A DNA stretch of 34,930 nucleotides from Anaerophilus nitritigenes (GCF_004138215.1 NZ_RYYS01000031.1:1-34930), one strand, 5' to 3'; positions 18,074-26,833 are shown, counted from the stretch's first letter. Numbers and translations: made by a program. The notes: generated by a model from the sequence alone, not told the origin.

Positions 18074-19516
18074 ATGTTATTTTCAAGTATAGTTTTTTTA
18101 TTTTATTTTTTACCTATTGTAATATTTGTTTATTATAGCTTAAGTTTTTCAAGATTATTACAAAACATTTGGCTTTTTATTTCTAGTATTTTATTTTATG
18201 CATGGGGAGAGCCAATTTATGTGTTGATTATGTTGTTTTCAATTTTATTCAATACATTGTTTGGTTTTTTAATTGAAAAAAATCGTGAAGAGAAAAAAAC
18301 AGTCAAAATATTATTAGTTGTGGCTTGTTGTATGAATCTTGGTTTATTAGTTGTATTTAAGTACTTAAATTTTATAATAGAGAATGTAGAAAAAACACTT
18401 GGACAAGATTTGTTATCTACTGTAGAGATGTCTTTACCTATAGGTATTTCTTTTTTTACTTTTCAAGCATTATCTTATGTCATTGATGTTTATAGAGGGA
18501 AAACAAAAGTAGAAAAAAATCCATTTTACGTTGGATTATATATTTCATTTTTTCCTCAGTTAATTGCAGGACCTATTATTCAATACAACAATATTGTCAA
18601 TCAAATTAGGAATCGTAAATCCAGTTGGAGAAAGTTTTCTGTAGGAGCATGTCGTTTTGTAACGGGATTAGGGAAAAAACTGTTATTGGCAAATAATTTT
18701 GCTATCATGGCAGATAACATCTTTAATTGGTCAACAATAGGTCAACAATCTTATGAAGTGCCGGTTATGCTTGCATGGCTAGGCGCAATTAGTTATACAT
18801 TACAAATATTTTTCGACTTTTCTGCATATTCTGATATGGCAATTGGACTTGGATTGATGTTTGGGTTTAAGTTTGAGGAAAACTTTAATTATCCTTATAT
18901 TTCAAAGTCTATGACAGAATTTTGGAGAAGATGGCACATTTCCTTATCTACTTGGTTTAGAGAATATGTGTATTTTCCTTTGGGAGGATCAAGAGTTAAA
19001 AGTAAAGATAAAGTGGTGAGAAATCTATTTGTTGTATGGATTTTAACAGGCATGTGGCATGGAGCAAATTGGACATTTTTATTTTGGGGAATGTGGAATT
19101 TTATATTTATACTAGCAGAACATTTTTTGCATTATCATAAAAATAATTCACACAAAATTTCAATGCATGTATATACCATGTTTATTGTAACTTGTGGGTG
19201 GGTACTTTTTAAAGCTACTGATTTATATCAAGCTGGAAGATATTTTATGAATATGTTTGGACTGAATAATAATGGATTTTATAGTGATTTGGCACTTGTA
19301 TTTTTAAAAGAAAATATTTTGTGGTTTGTCTTAGGAATTATATTATGTACACCTATTGCAAGAAAGACCAATTTTTTATTAGCAGACCGTAAGATGTCTT
19401 TTATGGGAAGTATATACAATATTGCTTATCCGATTGCAATGACTATGCTATTTATTATATGTGTTGCATACTTAGCAAGAGGTACATACAATCCATTTAT
19501 TTATTTTAATTTTTAA
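18074..19516 (+). CDS. MBOAT-family O-acyltransferase (AlgI/WssH-like)
   Basis: Predicted to move acetyl groups across the membrane for O-acetylation of an exopolysaccharide. The 480-residue polytopic protein has about ten membrane segments and the AlgI-type motifs: PIGISFFTFQALSY near 122-135, FPQLIAGPI near 160-168, FDFSAYSDMAIG near 248-258, FWRRWHISLSTWFREYVYFPLGG near 283-305 (His288) and GMWHGANW with the catalytic His329. The start follows a GGGAGA site. It is followed 21 bp later by the DHHW protein, the usual periplasmic or surface partner in alginate and cellulose acetylation systems. The likely acceptor here is the glucan made by the synthase downstream. A C. difficile cellulose cluster also carries acyltransferase-type genes. 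Confidence 0.92.
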   Translation: MLFSSIVFLFYFLPIVIFVYYSLSFSRLLQNIWLFISSILFYAWGEPIYVLIMLFSILFNTLFGFLIEKNREEKKTVKILLVVACCMNLGLLVVFKYLNFIIENVEKTLGQDLLSTVEMSLPIGISFFTFQALSYVIDVYRGKTKVEKNPFYVGLYISFFPQLIAGPIIQYNNIVNQIRNRKSSWRKFSVGACRFVTGLGKKLLLANNFAIMADNIFNWSTIGQQSYEVPVMLAWLGAISYTLQIFFDFSAYSDMAIGLGLMFGFKFEENFNYPYISKSMTEFWRRWHISLSTWFREYVYFPLGGSRVKSKDKVVRNLFVVWILTGMWHGANWTFLFWGMWNFIFILAEHFLHYHKNNSHKISMHVYTMFIVTCGWVLFKATDLYQAGRYFMNMFGLNNNGFYSDLALVFLKENILWFVLGIILCTPIARKTNFLLADRKMSFMGSIYNIAYPIAMTMLFIICVAYLARGTYNPFIYFNF

Positions 19517-19537
19517 GATGTCAAAGGAGATACAGAT

Positions 19538-20773
19538 ATGAAACATTTTTTTATGAAAAAGTATATATTTTCAGGGATATTTCTTTTTATATTATTTGCT
19601 TTTGGCATTATGAATTTTATATATCAAATGGATAAAATGAATATAACTTTTGAGAAATATGGAAAAATAATAAATTTAGATGATATAAAAAAACTTATTA
19701 GTAAAGTAGAAGACACAGCCAATGATCAATTGTTGAGTAAGATGAGGTTTATTGAAATCTATGGATACCTTCAAAAACTGATGGGGAAAAATGAAATAAA
19801 TAATTGGAGTTATGTAAAAGATCAAAATGGTTATATACACTATGGAAGCTTTTATCAAGAAGATGATAAAGAATTAAAGGAATATGCAAAACAAATACGA
19901 AGGTTAAAAGAAAATGTTCAAAGCAAAGGTACTAAAATTTTATTTATGAATCCACCAGGAAAATATGTTCCAGATATCTCTAAATTTAATAAAGGTATTC
20001 CTATTCGTGATACCAACCAAATACAAGATGAGTTTTTGCTTTATCTTCACAATAATGGGGTGGAGACATTAGATTTACGAAAACCAATATTAGAATCAGG
20101 ACTTCCTTATGAAAAACTTTTTTATAAAACAGATCATCACTGGACTATTGAAGCATCTTTTTTGGCATTTTGTATTATAGTAGAGGATATGGAAAGTCGA
20201 TATGGGATAGAGCTTGACCCTACTGGATTTTATCGTGATCTGAATAATTATCATATATATCAATATAAAAAAAGTATGCTTGGTTCTATGGGACGAAATG
20301 TAGGAATTAATTATAGTGATTTAGATGATTTTACATTGATTACACCTAAATTTGAAACAGATTTAATTTGGGAAGCAAAAGATCTTGATGGAGATAAAAA
20401 GTATAAAAAAGGTAGTTTTGAAGAGGCCATATTACAATTACAGCTTTTAGCTTCTTCTAATATTTATTCTATTTCTAAGTATGATACATATATTGAAACC
20501 ATCAATCCATGGGATAAAATCACAAATAATAATAATCCCAATGGGCTTAAAATATTATGCATACGAGATTCTTATTTTTCACCAACACTTTCTTTTTTAG
20601 CACCTTTATGTAGTGAAATTCATATGATTTGGCCACTGGCTACTTCTAATGAGGTAAATATTGAAAAATATATAAATGAGAACTATTTTGATTACATATT
20701 TATAGAATTGTATCCTCATAACATTAAAAAGGAAGCATTTACTTTTTTTAAAATGAATAAAAAAATAAAATAG
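19538..20773 (+). CDS. DHHW-family AlgX/AlgJ-like polysaccharide O-acetylation protein
   Basis: Acts with an MBOAT protein to place acyl groups on exopolysaccharide outside the membrane. The 411-residue protein has one N-terminal membrane anchor (about residues 8-29) and an SGNH-like extracytoplasmic domain. The DHHW signature is at Asp199-His200-His201-Trp202 (YKTDHHWT), the likely nucleophile is Ser345 in IRDSYFSP, and a GTKILFMNPPGKY block begins near residue 131. All catalytic positions are present. The RBS is AAAGGAG. A 21-bp gap to the MBOAT gene supports co-transcription. Whether it is a transferase or an esterase cannot be settled by eye. Confidence 0.88.
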   Translation: MKHFFMKKYIFSGIFLFILFAFGIMNFIYQMDKMNITFEKYGKIINLDDIKKLISKVEDTANDQLLSKMRFIEIYGYLQKLMGKNEINNWSYVKDQNGYIHYGSFYQEDDKELKEYAKQIRRLKENVQSKGTKILFMNPPGKYVPDISKFNKGIPIRDTNQIQDEFLLYLHNNGVETLDLRKPILESGLPYEKLFYKTDHHWTIEASFLAFCIIVEDMESRYGIELDPTGFYRDLNNYHIYQYKKSMLGSMGRNVGINYSDLDDFTLITPKFETDLIWEAKDLDGDKKYKKGSFEEAILQLQLLASSNIYSISKYDTYIETINPWDKITNNNNPNGLKILCIRDSYFSPTLSFLAPLCSEIHMIWPLATSNEVNIEKYINENYFDYIFIELYPHNIKKEAFTFFKMNKKIK

Positions 20774-20801
20774 AGTAGTTGAAAATAGGGGGGATGAGTG
20801 G

Positions 20802-21650
20802 ATGTATAAAAAAATAATAAATATTTTTCGTTGGATGATTCTTATATCTATTATTTTTTATGGATATAGAATGATTCACTTAAAAAATACAAGCAGTATG
20901 CCACAAGACACACCCGTTGAAATTTCTTTTTTAGCTCTTAAAGAAGATGCAGACTCTATTTTAATACAGCAAGGATTAGTGAATATATTGATCGATACAG
21001 GGGAAAAAAAAGATGCACAAAAGATTATAAATTATTTGCAAGAAAAAAAAGTATCTAATATAGAATATTTAATCTTAACACATCCAGATAAAGATCATAT
21101 TGGATCAGGGATAGACATAATAAAGCATTTTGAAGTGAAAAATATTATTCAACCTTATTATCAGAAAAAAAATGAACGTCTTGAAAAATTGAATCAGGAA
21201 GCTAAAAGACAAGGTATTCCTATTATATATCCAACGTTAAATCGTAAATTTATAGTAGGTAATATGAAACTACTAGTATATCCACCTATGGAAACACACT
21301 ATAAAAAAGATAATAACTATTCATTAGTTACATTAATAAAGCATGGTAAAGTAAAAATGCTATTTACAGGAGATGCAGAGAAAAAGAGACTTGAAGAAAT
21401 GTTACTTATGAACTTGAAAAATATTGATCTTTTAAAAATCCCTCATCATGGTAGAGCAAATATTTACTCAGAACAATTTATTAAAGCTTTATCACCGACA
21501 TATGGTGTAGTTACATCATATGATGCAGATGAAATTATTAAGAAAACCTGTAAAGAGATCAACACTAAGATTTTTTATACAGGGACAGGAGATAAGATTT
21601 TTAATAGTAATGGAGAGGTTTTAACTCATATTCCTATGCCAAATAGATAA
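20802..21650 (+). CDS. Membrane-tethered metallo-beta-lactamase-fold hydrolase (ComEC-like MBL domain)
   Basis: The 282-residue protein has one N-terminal membrane segment (about residues 8-22) and then an MBL-fold domain of the type attached to ComEC. It has THPDKDHIGSG with metal ligands His94, Asp98 and His99, a further FTGDAE ligand block, and KIPHHGR. Relatives hydrolyse nucleic acids, phosphodiesters or phosphate esters; the domain likely faces outside. The start has a strong GGGGGG site. It lies between the acylation genes and the cellulose synthase in the operon. It could act on a phosphorylated glycan or polyphosphate, which is inference from the VTC/CotH genes upstream. Confidence 0.8.
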   Translation: MYKKIINIFRWMILISIIFYGYRMIHLKNTSSMPQDTPVEISFLALKEDADSILIQQGLVNILIDTGEKKDAQKIINYLQEKKVSNIEYLILTHPDKDHIGSGIDIIKHFEVKNIIQPYYQKKNERLEKLNQEAKRQGIPIIYPTLNRKFIVGNMKLLVYPPMETHYKKDNNYSLVTLIKHGKVKMLFTGDAEKKRLEEMLLMNLKNIDLLKIPHHGRANIYSEQFIKALSPTYGVVTSYDADEIIKKTCKEINTKIFYTGTGDKIFNSNGEVLTHIPMPNR

Positions 21651-21692
21651 ATAAAAATAGGAGTATAAAATATTAAGGGGCGATATTTTAAA

Positions 21693-23996
21693 ATGATAAA
21701 ATTAAATGTAGGAAAATATAAAAATAGGACATGGCTAATACTTAATATTGTTTTAACTTGTATTTATCTATTTTGGAGAATTTTTTATACTATACCGACT
21801 GAATATGGTAGGGTATCACTTCTTGCAGGGATAGCTTTGATTGTTGTAGAGGTATTAGGTGCATTAGAAGCGGCTGTTCATTATTTTAATATGCACAAAA
21901 TTGAAAATCCGCCTATTCCAGAGGCTCCTCTTGATATGTATCCTCATGTAGATATATTTATTGCAACATATACTGAACCAACGGATTTATTGTTTAAAAC
22001 AGTAAATGGGTGTTTATATATGGATTATCCTGATAAAAGCAAAGTTCATATTTATTTATGTGATGATGGTAAAAGACCACAAGTAAGAGAACTTGCACAA
22101 GATATGGGGATCAATTATATAGATCGAGAAGATAATAAAGGAGCTAAAGCTGGAAATTTAAATAATGCTATGAGAGTAACATCATCTCCTTTGATTGTGA
22201 CCTTTGATGCAGATATGATCCCAAAACATGATTTTTTAATGAAAACAGTACCGTATTTTATCGATGCAGAAATGAAAAACAAAAATCGTAAGGAAGAAGA
22301 TAAAATTAAAATTGGATTTGTTCAAACACCACAAAGTTTTTATAATCCTGATTTATTTCAGTTTAACTTGTTTTCTGAAAATAGGATTCCAAATGAACAA
22401 GATTATTTTTATAAGGATATTCAAGTTTCAAGAAATAAAACAAATAGTGTGATTTATGGCGGATCAAATACTGTATTATCAAGGAATGCGTTACTAGATG
22501 TAGGAGGTTTTTTTACACAATCCATTACAGAAGATTTTGCAACAGGTATGTTGTTACAAAAAAAAGGATACATTTGTTATGCGATCAATGAAGTGTTAGC
22601 TTCAGGATTATCACCAACAGATTTAAAAAGCTTAATACAACAACGTATTCGTTGGGCAAGAGGTGTAATTACAACAGGAAGAAAAATGCATATTGTATGT
22701 ACACCGCATTTAACATTAGGACAAAAGATTAATTATTTAGTTTCAATTTTGTATTGGTATGCACCAATAAAACGCCTAATATATATTATGTCACCTATTT
22801 TATTTGCTACTTTTGGATATGTTGTATTAAAATGTACTTTGTTAGAGGTATTAATATTTTGGCTACCTATGTATATAACTAGTAATATATCATTAAAAAT
22901 GCTGAGTCAAAATATTCGTACTACAAAATGGACGAGTGTGTATGAAACACTTTTGTTTCCATTTATGTTATTTCCAATTCTTTTAGAGACTTTTGGTATA
23001 ACCCTTAAAAAGTTTAAAGTTACGAAAAAAGGTGAAGTGGAAAATGAAAAAGGCAAAAATGTTGCATATATGATTCCTTTTTTACTATTGATTGTATTAT
23101 CAGTCATAGGGATTATCAATTGCATACGCATTATTTTTGATAGTGGATCATTAAACCCAATAGTTGTTTTATTTTGGTTACTTATAAATTTATTTAATCT
23201 AGTCATGTCTCTTTTTTTTGTACAAGGAAGAGATCTTAGAAGAAAAAGTGAAAGAGTTCATGCACAAGTAGATTGTAAAATACAAGATAGATTTAAGATC
23301 TTTGTATGTAAAACCAAAGATTTTTCAGAAACAGGAATTTCAGTTTTATTAAGTGATCCTGTTAATATTGATGATGAGTATGATGTAGATATTGAACTTA
23401 CAACAGACAGATATTACTCAAAAATGAAGGCAAGAATTGTTCATGTTGAAGAAATTAAAGCAGGTTGGAAATACGCATTTTATATAACGGATAAAGGAAA
23501 TTATTATAAAGAATATCTACAAATATTATATGATAGAGTTCCTACATTGCCTTTAAATTTAGATGAGTCTCTTAGTAGCTTTGATGATTTGAGGTTAAAT
23601 ATTTCTAAAAGAACAAAGGAGACTTTCTACCATAATAGACGACTTCCAAGAATTAGTATGAATATAGATGTAGCGACTAAAAAAGGTGATTTTGCTCATA
23701 TTGTAAATTACAACTATAAATACGTTGCATTAAAGATAAAAGATCAACCTGAAAAAATATGTTTAATACCAATAGATGGACTAAAATTTAATTGTAGATA
23801 TGAAAGGATCATAAGAGAAAATATTAAACTATATATAATTGAAAATTATGATGAAATCCATACAAATGATGAAAAACAAAAATTGTTAGAAGAATGGATT
23901 GAAGAAGTTAGAAGTTTAAAATTAGAGAAAAAGGAGCCTAACAATGATACAAAAGTACCTAAGACAGATGAACTCAAGGAAATGGATTTTGTCTAA
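21693..23996 (+). CDS. Cellulose synthase catalytic subunit with PilZ c-di-GMP-binding domain
   Basis: A BcsA-type GT2 synthase that polymerises UDP-glucose into beta-1,4-glucan and extrudes it. The 767-residue protein has two N-terminal membrane segments. The GT2 core shows DDG at 124-126, DADM at 172-175, TED at 279-281 and QQRIRW at 316-321. More membrane segments follow (about 345-510), then a PilZ domain with RRKSER at 516-521 and DFSETG at 543-548, meeting the RxxxR and D/NxSxxG requirements. After the PilZ domain come about 130 extra residues, Lys/Glu-rich at the end. No BcsB-like subunit is encoded in the operon. It resembles the clostridial CcsA synthase described in C. difficile. 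The 3' end overlaps the endoglucanase gene by 53 bp. Confidence 0.93.
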   Translation: MIKLNVGKYKNRTWLILNIVLTCIYLFWRIFYTIPTEYGRVSLLAGIALIVVEVLGALEAAVHYFNMHKIENPPIPEAPLDMYPHVDIFIATYTEPTDLLFKTVNGCLYMDYPDKSKVHIYLCDDGKRPQVRELAQDMGINYIDREDNKGAKAGNLNNAMRVTSSPLIVTFDADMIPKHDFLMKTVPYFIDAEMKNKNRKEEDKIKIGFVQTPQSFYNPDLFQFNLFSENRIPNEQDYFYKDIQVSRNKTNSVIYGGSNTVLSRNALLDVGGFFTQSITEDFATGMLLQKKGYICYAINEVLASGLSPTDLKSLIQQRIRWARGVITTGRKMHIVCTPHLTLGQKINYLVSILYWYAPIKRLIYIMSPILFATFGYVVLKCTLLEVLIFWLPMYITSNISLKMLSQNIRTTKWTSVYETLLFPFMLFPILLETFGITLKKFKVTKKGEVENEKGKNVAYMIPFLLLIVLSVIGIINCIRIIFDSGSLNPIVVLFWLLINLFNLVMSLFFVQGRDLRRKSERVHAQVDCKIQDRFKIFVCKTKDFSETGISVLLSDPVNIDDEYDVDIELTTDRYYSKMKARIVHVEEIKAGWKYAFYITDKGNYYKEYLQILYDRVPTLPLNLDESLSSFDDLRLNISKRTKETFYHNRRLPRISMNIDVATKKGDFAHIVNYNYKYVALKIKDQPEKICLIPIDGLKFNCRYERIIRENIKLYIIENYDEIHTNDEKQKLLEEWIEEVRSLKLEKKEPNNDTKVPKTDELKEMDFV

Positions 23997-25068
23997 ATTA
24001 TATTGTATAATTGTTGCTGTTTTAATTTTATCTATTATTTTATTTATCTATACTTATAATCAATCAGAAGCGATTCGATTTGTAAAAAAAATGAAGGTAG
24101 GTTGGAATCTTGGAAACTCTTTAGATGTACATAAAACTGGCATTAGAAATGGTGATCCCAAAATGTATGAGACTTTTTGGGGCAATCCTGTTACTACAAA
24201 GGAAATTATAGATGAGATTAAATCTAGTGGATTTAATACCATCAGAATTCCTGTTACATGGTATGAACATATGGATGAAGAAGGTATAATTGATTCAAAT
24301 TGGATGGATAGAGTACAAGAAGTTGTCGATTATGTAATAGACAATGATATGTATGCAATTATTAATATTCATCATGATCCATGGTTTATACCAACTTATG
24401 AGAATCAAAAGAACGTAAAGAAAATTCTATGTTCAACATGGAAACAAATAGCACAAAAATTTAAAGATTATGATAATCATTTAATATTTGAAGCGATGAA
24501 TGAGCCAAGATTGATAGATACTGAGTTTGAGTGGAATGCTGGAACTAAAGAAGCAAGAAAAGTACTAAATTATTTAAATGAGTCTTTTGTAGAAACAATA
24601 CGATCAGCTCCAAACCAAAATAAAAAACGTTATTTAATGATAGCACCATATTGTAATTCATCTGATCAAGAAGCTTTAGAGGATTTTATACTACCTAATG
24701 ATAAACGTATCATTGTATCTATTCATGAATATGTTCCCTATGAATTTGTAATGAAAAAAGATGGTACAAGAATGTGGAGCAAAGAAAATACAAAAGATAT
24801 AGATGAGGTTATGAATAACCTTTATGATTATTTTATTTCTAAACGAATACCCGTAATTATTAGTGAATTTGGCGCTGTGAATAAAAATAATCTCAAAGCT
24901 CGGTTAGAATGGGTAAAATATTATGTAACTGCTGCAAAAGAAAAAAATATTATGTATATTTGGTGGGATGAGGGAAGTAGCAAAGACAAAAAAGGAAGAT
25001 ATGAGTTGTTTGATCGTCATCATTTAAAATGGGAATATCCTCAAATTGTTCAGATATTAGTTCAATAA
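23944..25068 (+). CDS. GH5 endoglucanase, membrane-anchored (CcsZ-like)
   Basis: Cleaves beta-1,4-glucan; in synthesis operons such enzymes trim nascent or misfolded cellulose. The 374-residue protein has an N-terminal membrane anchor (about residues 19-37) and a GH5 barrel. Motifs are VGWNLGNSLD at 52-61, NTIRIPVTW near 98-106, INIHHDPW near 140-147, the acid/base Glu187 in EAMNEP, IVSIHEY near 257-263, the nucleophile Glu308 in IISEFG, and YIWWDEG. The ATG lies inside the end of the synthase gene behind AAGGAG, so translation is coupled. This is the counterpart of the gram-negative GH8 BcsZ but from family 5, as in the C. difficile CcsZ. Confidence 0.92.
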   Translation: MIQKYLRQMNSRKWILSKLYCIIVAVLILSIILFIYTYNQSEAIRFVKKMKVGWNLGNSLDVHKTGIRNGDPKMYETFWGNPVTTKEIIDEIKSSGFNTIRIPVTWYEHMDEEGIIDSNWMDRVQEVVDYVIDNDMYAIINIHHDPWFIPTYENQKNVKKILCSTWKQIAQKFKDYDNHLIFEAMNEPRLIDTEFEWNAGTKEARKVLNYLNESFVETIRSAPNQNKKRYLMIAPYCNSSDQEALEDFILPNDKRIIVSIHEYVPYEFVMKKDGTRMWSKENTKDIDEVMNNLYDYFISKRIPVIISEFGAVNKNNLKARLEWVKYYVTAAKEKNIMYIWWDEGSSKDKKGRYELFDRHHLKWEYPQIVQILVQ

Positions 25069-25115
25069 ATATAGTAAAAAAACATATCAAAAAAGCAGAA
25101 ATGGAGTTGGGTTTT

Positions 25116-25757
25116 ATGAAAGTAGCTGTGATTGCAGGAACATTGGTAGATACAAAAATGGGAGTAGATTTTTTAAAAGAGTATGGACTTGATGCTGGAT
25201 TTTTTCCGATTTCTAAAAACCCAAAGGAACAATCTACACTTCAAATACTTTCACAACAACAATTGCAGGATATAGTTCAAAATATGGTTCGAAAAATAAA
25301 GGAACAAGGATATGAAAAAATAATAATTTATTGTAATTCTCTAAGTTGTGCGATTGATATGAATTATATTCAAAATGAAGAAAATATAAGAATGATTACT
25401 CCATTAGAAGTATATAAAGAAATAGCAGTAAAATATAAAAATATTGCTGTAATAGCAGCAAATAATCAAAGTTGTGCTGGAATAGAAAATTCAATTCAAA
25501 AAAAGAATATAGAGTGTAATATCATTGGATTAGGAAATCTAAAATTAGTAGAAGCAATTGAAGAAAAACGAAGTCCACAAAAATTGATTGAAGACTTTAA
25601 ATTAGATCAATTATTAGATTATTTTAGGAGTGTAGAGGCAGAGGCATTGATTTTAGGGTGTACTCATTTTTCTTATTTAAAAGAAAGTTTAGAGGAATTA
25701 CAAAAGATACATATAATAGACCCATCATATAGGATGTATGAAATATTGAATCAGTGA
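25116..25757 (+). CDS. Asp/Glu racemase-family protein
   Basis: Cofactor-independent amino-acid racemases use two cysteines. The 213-residue protein has the first Cys in YCNSLS (Cys73) and the second in ILGCTHFSY, with the family start VAVIAGTLVDTKMG. I chose the ATG at 25116, preceded by TGGAG; the frame stays open upstream to 25029 but overlaps the endoglucanase gene. It is 47 bp after that gene, so it may be read through from the operon. Substrate choice (glutamate, aspartate or other) cannot be decided. The usual glutamate racemase residues are only partly conserved, so it may be a moonlighting or divergent member. Confidence 0.75.
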   Translation: MKVAVIAGTLVDTKMGVDFLKEYGLDAGFFPISKNPKEQSTLQILSQQQLQDIVQNMVRKIKEQGYEKIIIYCNSLSCAIDMNYIQNEENIRMITPLEVYKEIAVKYKNIAVIAANNQSCAGIENSIQKKNIECNIIGLGNLKLVEAIEEKRSPQKLIEDFKLDQLLDYFRSVEAEALILGCTHFSYLKESLEELQKIHIIDPSYRMYEILNQ

Positions 25758-25780
25758 ATTAAAATATTTAGTTATGTCAG

Positions 25781-25809
25781 TTGCATGTATTATGCAATAT
25801 GTCTAAAGT
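25781..25809 (+). promoter_or_regulatory. Candidate nagB promoter with overlapping palindrome
   Basis: TTGCAT at 25781-25786 and TAAAGT at 25804-25809 have a 17-bp spacer. The -35 box is also the left arm of a palindrome, TTGCAT-N5-ATGCAA (25781-25797), a plausible operator. Confidence 0.45.
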
Positions 25810-25846
25810 ATAAATGAATTAGGGAAATGCAGAAGGGGGAGAAACT

Positions 25847-26569
25847 ATGAAAATTATTAAAGTAAGAAATTATGAAGAAATGAGTGATATAGCTGCTGAG
25901 TATGTAACTACATTGATAAAAGAAAAGCCAGATACTGTCTTAGGGCTTGCTACAGGATCAACGCCTATAGGATTATATAAAAGGCTAATAAAAGATCATA
26001 ATGAAAATAAAACTAGCTATGAAAATATAAAAACCTTTAATCTTGATGAATATATAGGATTAGATAAGAATAATTCACAAAGTTATCATTATTTTATGCA
26101 TGAACATCTATTTAAAAATATTAATATAAATAAAAAAAATATATATATTCCTAATGGTTTTGCAAAAGATATAAATAAAGAATGTATAGAATACAATGAA
26201 AAATTAAAAAATAATGTGATACATCTTCAAATATTAGGAATTGGATCCAATGGACATATAGGTTTTAATGAACCAGGAACTTCTTTTTCTTCAGAGGTAC
26301 ATGTTGTAAAATTAGATGAAAATACAAGAAAAGCAAATTCTAGATTTTTTAATCAAATAAATGAAGTTCCAACTTATTCTATTACGATGGGGATAAAAAA
26401 TATTATGGAGGCGAAACAGATCATACTTCTTGCTTCTGGTAATCAAAAGGCAAACGCAATTTATGATACAATACATGGAGAAGTTACAGAAAATGTACCT
26501 GCTAGCATATTAAGAACACATCCAAATATTATTGTAATAGTAGATGAAGAAGCAAGTAGTTTGGTGTAA
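25847..26569 (+). CDS. nagB: Glucosamine-6-phosphate deaminase NagB
   Basis: Converts glucosamine-6-phosphate to fructose-6-phosphate plus ammonia in amino-sugar catabolism, in the cytoplasm. The 240-residue length is normal for Firmicutes. Motifs are LGLATGSTPIGLYKRL near 32-47, FNLDEYIGLDKNNSQSYHYFM near 64-84 with the catalytic Asp, and LGIGSNGHIGFNEPGTSF near 128-145. The start has a GAAGGGGGAG site. No nagA lies alongside. Its own promoter suggests it is separate from the cellulose operon, although no terminator lies between. Confidence 0.93.
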   Translation: MKIIKVRNYEEMSDIAAEYVTTLIKEKPDTVLGLATGSTPIGLYKRLIKDHNENKTSYENIKTFNLDEYIGLDKNNSQSYHYFMHEHLFKNININKKNIYIPNGFAKDINKECIEYNEKLKNNVIHLQILGIGSNGHIGFNEPGTSFSSEVHVVKLDENTRKANSRFFNQINEVPTYSITMGIKNIMEAKQIILLASGNQKANAIYDTIHGEVTENVPASILRTHPNIIVIVDEEASSLV

Positions 26570-26713
26570 TTGAGTATAAAAATAGAATTGATTCTAGAAA
26601 AATTAAATGATAAGGAAGAAGTTTTTAGGGATATTATAAAGGGTTTTGTGAATTTAGAGATAGTAGATTTATGGAAAATGATGGATGAAAGGAAAGATAA
26701 AGATGATATCTAG
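26570..26713 (+). CDS. Possible 47-residue small protein or gene remnant
   Basis: An open frame begins with TTG immediately after the nagB stop and runs 47 codons to TAG. It has coding-like codon use and an amphipathic, acidic sequence with KIELILEKLNDKEEVF and LVNLEIVDLW-like features. No clear ribosome site is seen, so expression would depend on coupling to nagB. It might be a decayed fragment of a longer gene. I do not recognise a family. Confidence 0.3.
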   Translation: MSIKIELILEKLNDKEEVFRDIIKGFVNLEIVDLWKMMDERKDKDDI

Positions 26714-26777
26714 TTAAATATCATAATTTAAAATAGAAAAGATAAATAATATGATAATCTGATATTCATAGATCAAT

Positions 26778-26813
26778 AACAAAGGAGTAGGACGATTTGC
26801 CTACTTCTTTGTT
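26778..26813 (+). terminator. Hairpin upstream of the topoisomerase promoter
   Basis: A 14-bp stem with one G-U pair (26778-26791 with 26800-26813) sits between nagB and the topoisomerase promoter. No long T tract follows, so it is a weak terminator at best. Confidence 0.5.
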
Positions 26814-26819
26814 GTATAC

Positions 26820-26833
26820 AGAACAAATGTTTG
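26820..26833. promoter_or_regulatory. LexA-like SOS box
   Basis: AGAACAAATGTTTG matches the Bacillus LexA consensus CGAACRNRYGTTYC at 12 of 14 positions, with only the outermost bases differing. It overlaps the start of the -35 box of the topoisomerase promoter, a position that would block RNA polymerase. Confidence 0.55.

Noticed and set aside
23944-23996. Frameshift at the synthase/endoglucanase junction
   Set aside because: The 53-bp overlap has a proper AAGGAG and ATG for the second gene, and both proteins are complete. It is normal translational coupling.
25029-25115. Longer N-terminus for the racemase-family protein
   Set aside because: The extra 29 residues overlap the endoglucanase end and do not resemble the family. 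The ATG at 25116 has a ribosome site and begins the conserved fold.
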